From: a bacterium
Lineage (GTDB): Bacteria > Chloroflexota > Dehalococcoidia > Tepidiformales > Tepidiformaceae
Assembly (NCBI GenBank): GCA_945861295.1
Contig: CAMAUF010000003.1
Coordinates: 1 to 21,674 of the forward strand
Reading direction: 5' to 3'
DNA length: 21,674 nt
Below, one piece after another: positions 15,519 to 21,674 of the stretch. How positions within the stretch are numbered: position 1 is the first letter of the stretch; each line of letters begins with the position of its first letter. Position numbers and translations under genes: made by a program. Below the pieces are notes generated by a model. The model was given only the letters and a program-made list of their open reading frames with translations. It had not been told where the DNA came from and did not search any database.

Positions 15519-16071
15519 ACGCCTTCGAACTCGCGGCCAGAGCCGCCTCGCCAAGTCGGTCGAAGTGGTAGATCAGGTCGATCTCGCCTGGCGACTGGCC
15601 GTACTGCGTTAACATCCACGCGGCCTTGCTGCGATGCTGGGTCCCGTGGTTCGCAACGTGCAGCAGCATCCACCGAAATCGACTGGCCCACCTCCCGCCG
15701 TCGGGAAGTTCGACCACCAAAAGGCGATGAAGGGACGCATCGTCGTGTCCAGCAAGAAAGCGCATCGTCCGGTCGTGGACGTCGCCCGCTTCCGCCACCA
15801 GCGAGGCTGCGTCTGGGTACTCCGCCGGGTCGAGATTCCAGGCCATGGCTTCGACAGGTGTCAAGATCCCTTCCCACGAGGCGAGCCAGCTCCGTTGGCT
15901 ACTGACAACGTGGACGACGGTGTCCCGGAGCGACGGTTGCCCACCGGCCGAGGGCATCACCCACTGTTCCGGCGTCACTCGCCCGGCCGCGGTGAGGAGG
16001 CGCCGCAGCGCCTCGTCGCCGTAGAGGTAGAACTCCCGGAGCGCGTCAGCGAGCATCCTGGCACGATACAC
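15517..16071 (-). CDS. DinB-like metal-binding four-helix-bundle protein
   Basis: 184 residues. The DinB/YfiT histidine triad is present: H54 in LRDTVVHVVSSQRSWL and H142, H146 in LLHVANHGTQHRSKAAWML. The spacing and the WELLHVxNHxxxHR pattern fit the DinB_2 superfamily, whose members include thiol-dependent transferases and damage-inducible proteins; the substrate is not predictable. GTG start at 16071 with no clear SD; an ATG at 16056 is an equally likely start and would drop 5 residues. It follows aroA with a 6-base gap on the same strand, so it is likely the end of an aroA transcript. Confidence 0.85.
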   Translation of the reverse strand: MYRARMLADALREFYLYGDEALRRLLTAAGRVTPEQWVMPSAGGQPSLRDTVVHVVSSQRSWLASWEGILTPVEAMAWNLDPAEYPDAASLVAEAGDVHDRTMRFLAGHDDASLHRLLVVELPDGGRWASRFRWMLLHVANHGTQHRSKAAWMLTQYGQSPGEIDLIYHFDRLGEAALAASSKA

Positions 16072-16077
16072 AGCGGT

Positions 16078-17334
16078 TCAGGGCAGTTCAAGCCGTCGCC
16101 CGAGCCCATCCAAGAGAGCCGCTCCGAGTCCGTTGGGCGGCGGCGCGGCCAGCTTCGCGAAGAAGTTTGGGAACGTTTTCGCGACGCAACCCGGGTCCTG
16201 GATGCGCACGCCCTCGACGACGAGCCCGAGGATGGCGAAGCACATCGCCACGCGGTGGTCGCTGAACGTCTCGATCGTGGCGCCGTGCAAGGGTGACGGC
16301 CACACCGTCAGCGTGTCGCCAACCTCTTCGACCCGCGCGCCCATGCGTTCGAGCCCGGAGCGAAGCCCGAACACGCGCTCGCATTCCTGCACGCGCAGCC
16401 GCCCGAGGTCCGCGAACCGCACGGGGTGGTCAGCGAACGGGGCGAGGACGATCGCGGTCATGATCGCGTCGGCGAGATGGCGCTCGCGCGAGAGTTCGGC
16501 CGGCAGCGGCAGGTAGCGTGCCAGGTCGGCGTCGATCTGCCAGCCGGATTCGGGCATCCCGGGAACAGTGACCGACGAACCCCGCGAAGCGAGCAGGTGG
16601 CCAGCGCCAATGAAGTAGCTCGCGCTCGAGGCGTCCGGCTCGATGGCGAAGCTGCCGCCTTGGGCCGGGAACGCGTCTACCATGGCGCGAGTCATTTCGA
16701 CGTAGGGCGCCTCCTCGGCGTTGCGGCCGGTCACACGGACATCCCAACCGCCACGGGCGGCGGCCAGCAGGAGGGCGGACGCGAACTGCGAACTCTCGTC
16801 GAGGCTGATATCGCAACGCCCGGGCTGCGCGCCCGCGCCATGGATGACGGCGGGGAGATGGCCGTCCGCATCGTCGATGCGGTAGCCGAGTTGCCGGAGA
16901 GCCGCGAAGAGGCCGTCCTGCGGGCGCTCGTGCATCCTGGGGACGCCGTAGAGGCGGTAGGCGCCGCGCCCGAGGCAGACGAGCGCCGCGAGGAATCGCG
17001 CCGCGGTGCCTGCGTTGCCCACGAAAAGGTCGAGCGGCGCGCCAGGTGAACCGCCGGGCGCGAGCCGCCCGCCCGTCCCGGCCACGGTGATCGAGCGGTT
17101 GGCCGGCTCGGCAGGGTCGTCCTCCACGCGCACATCGATGTCGAGGCGGCGGAGACACTCGGCCATGACCTGCGTGTCATCGCTCCAGAGCGCGCCGGTG
17201 AGCGTGGTCGTGTGCGGGGAGAGGGCGGCCAGCACCATCGCGCGATTCGTGACGCTCTTCGACCCAGGGATACTGATAGCGGCCTTCACCGGCCCCGCCA
17301 GCGGCACGACCTCGAGTTCGGTCGGGAGTTGCAC
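16078..17334 (-). CDS. aroA: 3-phosphoshikimate 1-carboxyvinyltransferase (EPSP synthase)
   Basis: 418 residues, normal for EPSP synthase, which joins shikimate-3-phosphate and phosphoenolpyruvate in the aromatic pathway. IPGSKSVTNRAMVLAAL (K26, S27, R31), LFVGNAGTAARFLAAL (the GNAGTAxRxL substrate loop), the RMHERP motif (133-138), PDASSASYFIGAG, DHRVAMCFAILGL and DPGCVAKTFPNFF are all there. GTG start at 17334 with a weak SD. The 39-base gap to the upstream 91-aa gene holds a 12-base perfect palindrome GCGGCCGGCCGC (17356-17367). Probably in one transcript: 91-aa gene, aroA, dinB. Confidence 0.95.
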   Translation of the reverse strand: MQLPTELEVVPLAGPVKAAISIPGSKSVTNRAMVLAALSPHTTTLTGALWSDDTQVMAECLRRLDIDVRVEDDPAEPANRSITVAGTGGRLAPGGSPGAPLDLFVGNAGTAARFLAALVCLGRGAYRLYGVPRMHERPQDGLFAALRQLGYRIDDADGHLPAVIHGAGAQPGRCDISLDESSQFASALLLAAARGGWDVRVTGRNAEEAPYVEMTRAMVDAFPAQGGSFAIEPDASSASYFIGAGHLLASRGSSVTVPGMPESGWQIDADLARYLPLPAELSRERHLADAIMTAIVLAPFADHPVRFADLGRLRVQECERVFGLRSGLERMGARVEEVGDTLTVWPSPLHGATIETFSDHRVAMCFAILGLVVEGVRIQDPGCVAKTFPNFFAKLAAPPPNGLGAALLDGLGRRLELP

Positions 17335-17373
17335 CTGGTTATCTTGCGGCAGCGGGCGGCCGGCCGCGAGCGC

Positions 17374-17649
17374 CTACGGCGGCGGCGTCCCCTCACGCGG
17401 GGCCATCCCCTGCATGAAGCGCTGCACCATCTCCGGCCCCAACCAGTTCCAGGGCGCGTTCGCCGTCTGGCGGAGGAGTTGGTCGAACTCTTTGGAGGCG
17501 TCGTTGGTCATTTTGCCCAATTCGACGTTGGCATCGACGAGTTCGCTCGCCGCCTTGAAAAGTTCGCTCCAGCGCGACAGCACGATGGCGTACTGGTCGC
17601 CGAAGGCGAGGGCGCGTTCGGAAGGGCGAAAGAGGTCGTTCATCACCAT
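17374..17649 (-). CDS. Small helical protein of unknown function
   Basis: 91 residues from an ATG at 17649 chosen because GGGAG lies 7 bases upstream; the frame continues to 17817 but codons there are not convincing. The sequence is rich in amphipathic helix (LSRWSELFKAASELVDANVELGKMTNDASKEFDQLL) followed by a short Trp/Pro motif (APWNWLGPEMVQRFMQGM). It has no signal peptide, membrane segment or cysteine. The helical look is loosely like phasin-type or small adaptor proteins, not enough to assign. Sits ahead of aroA, divergent from another small unknown gene. Confidence 0.6.
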   Translation of the reverse strand: MVMNDLFRPSERALAFGDQYAIVLSRWSELFKAASELVDANVELGKMTNDASKEFDQLLRQTANAPWNWLGPEMVQRFMQGMAPREGTPPP

Positions 17650-17667
17650 GACGGTTCTCCCGTGCTG

Positions 17668-17696
17668 ACTATGCCCGGTCGGCAGCGCCGCGACAA
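17668..17696 (-). promoter_or_regulatory. Possible promoter of the 91-aa gene and aroA
   Basis: On the minus strand TTGTCG (17696-17691, 4 of 6) and CATAGT (17673-17668, 4 of 6) are separated by 17 bases, about 20 bases before the ATG at 17649. A plausible sigma-70-like site in the divergent gap. Confidence 0.35.
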
Positions 17697-17721
17697 GTGT
17701 GGTCGCGATTCGGAAAAACGG

Positions 17722-17751
17722 TTGACAAACAGCACAGACGTTCTCTACTGT
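17722..17751 (+). promoter_or_regulatory. Promoter of the 88-aa gene
   Basis: A perfect TTGACA (17722-17727) is followed after 18 bases by TACTGT (17746-17751, 3 of 6, with the T-A...T frame kept). Transcription start near 17758 leaves a leader of about 23 bases before the ATG at 17781. Confidence 0.5.
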
Positions 17752-17780
17752 GGTCGAACTTCCGAACGGATGTGCGAACG

Positions 17781-18047
17781 ATGCTGACAACCCTCCTGAC
17801 CATTGCCTTCGATGCATTTCTGATCGGCTCAGCGCTGGTCACGATCACCGGAATCTGGCGGGAGGCGCGGGCCAGCCAGGTGCGTACCGCGGGAGGCTCC
17901 GACGAGGCCCGGATGCCGGAGCCGCGCCCTCAGCGTCGCCGCCGGAGTGCCGGCGCCCCCGGCCGCGCGCTGGAGTTCGGGCGGGGCCAACTCAACGCAC
18001 GCCGTTATGGGCGGCCGGCCAGGCTGGCGCCGTCGCGGCTGATCTAA
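17781..18047 (+). CDS. Small single-pass membrane protein with basic tail, unknown
   Basis: 88 residues from the ATG at 17781, just after the TTGACA promoter; the frame starts earlier (17697) but upstream of the promoter. One N-terminal hydrophobic segment (LTTLLTIAFDAFLIGSALVTITGIW) is followed by a highly basic, Arg/Pro/Gly-rich tail (PRPQRRRRSAGAPGRALEF). It has no homologue I recognise. The basic tail may contact nucleic acid or membrane lipid head groups. The stop overlaps the convergent relA stop by 3-4 bases, so the ORF could partly be chance, but the good promoter supports it. Confidence 0.5.
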   Translation: MLTTLLTIAFDAFLIGSALVTITGIWREARASQVRTAGGSDEARMPEPRPQRRRRSAGAPGRALEFGRGQLNARRYGRPARLAPSRLI

Positions 18048-20287
18048 TGCCGCGAGGCGAGCGGCCGCCGGGGCGAGGCCCGCTTGCCGCCGACGACTCG
18101 CTCAACCGACTGCACCCCGCCAATAATCTCCAGGCGTGAGAGGAGCCGCGAAAGCTGCTCGACGCCCGTGGTTTCGAGCGTCATGAGCACGGTCACGCCG
18201 CCATCCCGGCCGTCGACCGTATGGACGTCAACCATGTTCACCTTGTCATCGCTCACCAACTTCGTGACGTCGCGCAGGAGGCCAACCCGATCCCAGGCCT
18301 CGATTCGGATGCTGACCGGGTAGAGCTTCATGGTCTCGCCCCATTCGATTTCGAGGATGCGCCCGGGCTCGTCGGCGTTGAGGACGTTGATGCAATCGGC
18401 GCGATGGACGGTGATGCCGCGCGCACGGGTGACATACCCGGAGATTTGGTCGCCGAGGACCGGCGTGCAGCATCGCGCCATCGTCGTCAGCAGGTTGTTG
18501 ACGCCGAGCACGGTCATGCTCGTGCTGCCGAGCGTTGGCGGCGCCGCACGGGCCGGATCGGCGGCCGGGAGTGCCGGCGGCGTCTCGTCCTGGAAGAGCA
18601 CCCCGAGCTTGCGCGCAATGGTAATGATGCTGATCCCGCCGTAGCCCAGCCAAGCGAAGAAGTCGTCCCATGTGGGAGCGTTGAAGAGTTCGAGGACTTC
18701 GTCGCCGCGATTGCCGACGTCAATGGCCAGCCGACGCATCTCCTTGTCGAAAAGGTCTCGCCCACGTGCGATGTTGTCGGCGCGGTCTTGCTTCCGGAAC
18801 CAGGCCCGGATTTTTTCGCGCGAATGGCCGGTGCGGACGTAGCCGAGGTTGGTATTGAGCCAGTCCCGCGAAGGCCCCTTGCTCCGGTTGCGCATGATCT
18901 CGACGATGTCGCCGTTCTGTAACCGATGCGTGAGTTGGACGATCCGGCCGTTCACCTTGGCGCCCATGGTCTGATGCCCGAGGTCCGTGTGGATTCGGTA
19001 GGCGAAGTCGAGCGGCGTCGCGCCGGCCGGGAGGCTGACCACTTCGCTCTTCGGTGTGTAGACAAAGACCTGATCTTCGAAGATGTCGGTCTTGACCGTC
19101 TCGACGAATTCCTCGGCGCCGGCCGTCTCGCTGCCGATGTCGATGAGCTCGCGAAGCCAGGCGATGCGTTCGTCGTCCTTGCCTTGGCGGCGGCCTTCTT
19201 TGTAGCGCCAGTGCGCGGCAACGCCGTACTCCGCCACGCGGTGCATCTCTTGCGTGCGGATCTGGACTTCGACCGGGCGGCCGCCTGGCCCGAGGACCGT
19301 AGTGTGCAGTGACTGGTACAGGCTGTTCTTCGGGTTGGAGATGTAGTCGTCGATTTGGCCAGGGATGGGCAGCCAGAGGGCGTGGACGGCGCCGAGGGCC
19401 TGCCAGCAATCCTGCAAGCTCTCCACGAAGACGCGGAGCCCGATCAGGTCGTAGATCTGGTCGAAGCCCTTCGATTGCGCCGCGTAGCGATTGATCTTCT
19501 GGTAGACGCTGTAGATGTGCTTCGCCCGCCCTTGAATCTGGGCCTGGATCGCGCTGGCGGCGAAGTGCGCGCTGAGCGCGCTGCGAGCTTCTTCGACGTG
19601 GCCTTCGCGCTCGTCCCGTTTGAGCGCGATCAACTGGGAAATCTCGGCGTACTTGGCCGGTTCCAGGTACCGGAAGGCGAGGTCTTCGAGCTGCCATTTG
19701 AGTTGCCAGACGCCGAGCCGGTTGGCGAGCGGTGCGAAGATCTCAAGCGTTTCGCGCGCGATCCTGCGTTGCTTCTCCGGCTTCAGCGCCCCCAACGTCT
19801 GCATGTTGTGGACGCGGTCGCAGAGCTTGATCAACACGACATCGAGGTCTTCGGCCATCGCCAGGAAGAGCTTGGAAAGGTTCTGCGCTTGGACGGAATC
19901 GCGTGCGCTCTGGTCGTCGCTGGCGAAGGGGATGGCGAGCTTGTCGAGTTTCGAGAGGCCATCGACCATTCGGGCGACATGAGGGCCAAATCGACCGGCG
20001 ATCTGGGCGTTCGTCACGTCGCAGTCTTCCTGCACGTCGTGGAGAAGCGAGGCGGCGATCGCTTCTTCGTCCAGTTCGAAGCGCATCGCCATCAGGGTGA
20101 CTTCCACGGGATGCACGATGTAGGGCCCGCCAGACTTGCGGATCTGGCCGCGATGGCACTCCTCGGCGAACGCGTAGGCCTCCTGAATGATGCCCAGCCG
20201 TTCGCTCGGTAAATAGGAAGCGGCCTTTACGAGGACCTGCTGAAACGTCCCCGCCGCCACTGGCGCCTCATCGAGGTCGACGGCCAA
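18044..20287 (-). CDS. relA: RelA/SpoT bifunctional (p)ppGpp synthetase/hydrolase
   Basis: 747 residues from a TTG at 20287, chosen because a strong SD (AAGGGGGAG) ends 7 bases before it; the frame is open to 20455 but the added 56 residues look non-coding and overlap hisS. Domain order is standard: HD hydrolase (HPVEVT, LLHDVQED with H83-D84, and CDRVHNMQTL with D157 and N161), synthetase (AKHIYSVYQKI, FDQIYDLIGLRVFVE, PKNSLYQSLHTTVLGP, VEVQIRT), TGS (~404-465, VFVYTPKSEVVSLPAGATPLDFAY), and C-terminal ACT (~670-735). Both active sites look intact, so the cell can make and break (p)ppGpp from this one gene. It is divergent from hisS, with a shared, structured upstream region. Confidence 0.95.
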   Translation of the reverse strand: MAVDLDEAPVAAGTFQQVLVKAASYLPSERLGIIQEAYAFAEECHRGQIRKSGGPYIVHPVEVTLMAMRFELDEEAIAASLLHDVQEDCDVTNAQIAGRFGPHVARMVDGLSKLDKLAIPFASDDQSARDSVQAQNLSKLFLAMAEDLDVVLIKLCDRVHNMQTLGALKPEKQRRIARETLEIFAPLANRLGVWQLKWQLEDLAFRYLEPAKYAEISQLIALKRDEREGHVEEARSALSAHFAASAIQAQIQGRAKHIYSVYQKINRYAAQSKGFDQIYDLIGLRVFVESLQDCWQALGAVHALWLPIPGQIDDYISNPKNSLYQSLHTTVLGPGGRPVEVQIRTQEMHRVAEYGVAAHWRYKEGRRQGKDDERIAWLRELIDIGSETAGAEEFVETVKTDIFEDQVFVYTPKSEVVSLPAGATPLDFAYRIHTDLGHQTMGAKVNGRIVQLTHRLQNGDIVEIMRNRSKGPSRDWLNTNLGYVRTGHSREKIRAWFRKQDRADNIARGRDLFDKEMRRLAIDVGNRGDEVLELFNAPTWDDFFAWLGYGGISIITIARKLGVLFQDETPPALPAADPARAAPPTLGSTSMTVLGVNNLLTTMARCCTPVLGDQISGYVTRARGITVHRADCINVLNADEPGRILEIEWGETMKLYPVSIRIEAWDRVGLLRDVTKLVSDDKVNMVDVHTVDGRDGGVTVLMTLETTGVEQLSRLLSRLEIIGGVQSVERVVGGKRASPRRPLASRH

Positions 20288-20335
20288 AATTAGGCTCCCC
20301 CTTGCGAAGCTACACGCCTCGCGCGCGCTCGCCGA

Positions 20336-20391
20336 AGCCGAACCGGCCTGTCCAGCCGCTCGGGTCGTCCCCGGGCGGGTGCGGTTCGGCT
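20336..20391. promoter_or_regulatory. Two-stem inverted repeat between relA and hisS
   Basis: AGCCGAACCG (20336-20345) and CGGTTCGGCT (20382-20391) are a perfect 10-base inverted repeat. Inside it CCGCTCGGG (20356-20364) pairs with CCCGGGCGG (20370-20378), with one G-U, around the loop TCGTC. The unpaired parts are 10 bases on one side and 3 on the other. It is 33 bases upstream of the relA SD on the minus strand, and 53 bases upstream of the hisS ATG. It could be a DNA operator or a folded relA leader. Confidence 0.45.
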
Positions 20392-20444
20392 GCTCGCTCG
20401 CGTTGCCGTATCCTACCATGGACGATTCGAGGGATTCCACGAAG

Positions 20445-21674
20445 ATGAGCACCAATCAACCCGCCCCTTCCAGTCCGGGCGCGCGAATCCAAGCGCCACG
20501 CGGTGTCCAGGACATCCTCCCGGCCATGCAGCCGTATTGGATGGCGATCAACGACGCTCTGCGTGAAGTGACGGCGCTGTATGGCTACCGCCGGATTGAT
20601 ACGCCGGCCTTCGAGTACGCCGCCCTGTTCGATAAGGGGTCAGGTGACACGAGCGACATCGTCGAAAAGGAGATGTACCGCTTCGAGGACCGTGGCGGCG
20701 ACAAGCTCGCGCTGACGCCTGAAGCGACGCCGGCCATCTGCCGCGCATACCTCGAACACGGCCTGGCCAGTTGGCCGCAACCCGTCCGCCTCTACACGAC
20801 GCACGCGATGTTCCGCTACGACCGGCCACAAAAAGGGCGCTATCGCCAGCACACCCAGTTCGACTGTGAAGTCCTCGGTTCGATGGACCCGCTAGTCGAC
20901 GCCGAGCTGATCACGATGCTCTGGGACCTGTATCGCCGGCTCGGTATCCTCAACGTCCAGGTCCGGCTGAACTCGATCGACGACCCCGAGCCGCGCAAGG
21001 CCTATGTGGAGCGCCTGAAAGACCACTACCGGCCGCACCTGGCCACGCTTTCGGAGGATAGCCAACGCCGCTTCGAGCGCAACCCGCTCCGCCTGTTGGA
21101 CAGCAAGGATGTTCGCGACCAGGCCCTGAAGGCGACTGCCCCGAAGCTGGTCGAGAGCCTCTCCGCCCCCGCCCGCGAGCACCACGAGGCCGTGTTAGCC
21201 GCCCTCGCAGCCGCTGACGTTTCCGTGGCTATCGACCCGCTCATCGTGCGAGGGCTGGACTACTACAATCGGACGGTCTTCGAGATCGTGCCGACCGATG
21301 ATGACCGCGCCCAAAGCACGATCGGCGGCGGCGGCCGGTACGATGGGCTCATGCGGATCCTCGGGGGACCGGCCACGCCGGGCGTCGGCTTCGGCAGCGG
21401 CATCGAACGGATCATCCTCGAGATGCAGCGCTGCGAAGTGAGCCTCGCCGAGCCAGCCTCGACCAGTGTCTTCGTCATCCACCAAGGCCCAGCCGCTCAA
21501 CGCGTCGCCGTGTTCGCAGCCGGGCAACTCCGCGCGGCCGGCATCTCTGCTGTGGTGGCGGAATCGGGGCGTTCGTTCAAGTCGCAGTTCCGTAGCGCCG
21601 ACGCCTCCGGGGCGCGGCTGGCGGTGATCATTGGGGAGGACGAGGCGGCGCAAGGCGCAGCCGTGGTCAAGGAT
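20445..21674 (+). CDS. hisS: Histidyl-tRNA synthetase (3' end outside window)
   Basis: 410 residues to the window end; the family is usually 420-430 residues, so only the last ~10-25 are missing. Class II motifs: PRGVQDILP and DTPAFEYAALFDKGSGDTSDIVEKEMYRFEDRGG (N-terminal and motif 1 region), ALTPEATPAICRAYLEHG and MFRYDRPQKGRYRQHTQFDCEVLG (motif 2), VRGLDYYNRTVFEI (HisA motif), IGGGGRYDGLM and TPGVGFGSGIERII (motif 3), then the anticodon-binding domain. ATG at 20445 is favoured by GAGGG at 20429-20433; an in-frame ATG at 20418 lacks an SD. TATCCT at 20409-20414 could be a -10 but has no good -35. Charges tRNA-His; divergent from relA. Confidence 0.96.
   Translation, partial: MSTNQPAPSSPGARIQAPRGVQDILPAMQPYWMAINDALREVTALYGYRRIDTPAFEYAALFDKGSGDTSDIVEKEMYRFEDRGGDKLALTPEATPAICRAYLEHGLASWPQPVRLYTTHAMFRYDRPQKGRYRQHTQFDCEVLGSMDPLVDAELITMLWDLYRRLGILNVQVRLNSIDDPEPRKAYVERLKDHYRPHLATLSEDSQRRFERNPLRLLDSKDVRDQALKATAPKLVESLSAPAREHHEAVLAALAAADVSVAIDPLIVRGLDYYNRTVFEIVPTDDDRAQSTIGGGGRYDGLMRILGGPATPGVGFGSGIERIILEMQRCEVSLAEPASTSVFVIHQGPAAQRVAVFAAGQLRAAGISAVVAESGRSFKSQFRSADASGARLAVIIGEDEAAQGAAVVKD

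Noticed and set aside
17356..17367. 12-base palindrome before aroA as an operator
   Set aside because: GCGGCCGGCCGC is made only of G and C and is easily produced by chance at this base composition.
18720..19697. 325-residue minus-strand ORF
   Set aside because: Arg/Pro-rich out-of-frame reading of relA.
20288..20444. T-box leader ahead of hisS
   Set aside because: No match to the conserved T-box GGGTGGNACCGCG sequence; GGGCGGGTGCGG is only a distant likeness, and no terminator with a U-run follows.
20288..20455. Longer relA starting at the TTG at 20455
   Set aside because: The extra 56 residues are low-complexity, overlap the hisS start, and a strong SD precedes the TTG at 20287.

Overview
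The window reads as a high-GC bacterial chromosome segment, most likely from the Chloroflexota (Dehalococcoidia/SAR202-like or a related class). That placement is an inference from family types: a CBS-less GuaB3-type IMP dehydrogenase, a MetRS with HVGQ and KQSKS motifs, one long RelA/SpoT protein, an FmdB-type zinc ribbon protein, and the order nuoL-M-N / ybeY / dnaX-ybaB-recR-recO. A tree of any of these proteins would settle it. Almost all of the DNA is densely packed housekeeping sequence with many 4-nt ATGA overlaps and GTG/TTG starts.

Layout. 1-126 does not belong with what follows: on the minus strand it encodes a fragment of a repetitive filamentous-adhesin-like protein, and near base 120-125 it is joined to the last ~36 codons of nuoL. 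Plus-strand block 122-7549: nuoL (3' end), nuoM, nuoN (membrane antiporter-like subunits of complex I), ybeY (rRNA processing; no normal start codon), then the replication/repair set dnaX, ybaB, recR, recO, and an FmdB zinc-ribbon gene. 7550-7781 is a GC-rich, foldable non-coding gap. 7782-9095 (minus) is a single AT-richer gene, clearly foreign in composition, for an Apea-like HEPN protein with an intact R-x4-H motif. It is the best candidate here for an anti-phage or RNA-targeting function. Its upstream region has a G8 run inside a possible promoter spacer.

Minus-strand operon 9219-13588, in transcription order: rsmI, metG, tatD, long-chain polyprenyl diphosphate synthase, with 4-nt overlaps joining the last three. 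A divergent promoter region leads to guaB3 (plus) and a secreted/anchored unknown protein, ending in a terminator against dinB. Minus strand 15517-17649: a 91-aa unknown, aroA, dinB. A divergent promoter region (17650-17780) also drives an 88-aa single-TM unknown on the plus strand. The last part holds relA/spoT (minus) and hisS (plus, cut by the window end), divergent across a region with a strong two-stem inverted repeat.

Together the genes cover respiration, DNA repair and replication, translation (metG, hisS, rsmI, ybeY), purine, aromatic and isoprenoid biosynthesis and the stringent response. No tRNA, rRNA, CRISPR array, IS element or prophage gene was recognised. All family calls come from reading motifs by eye; no search was run.
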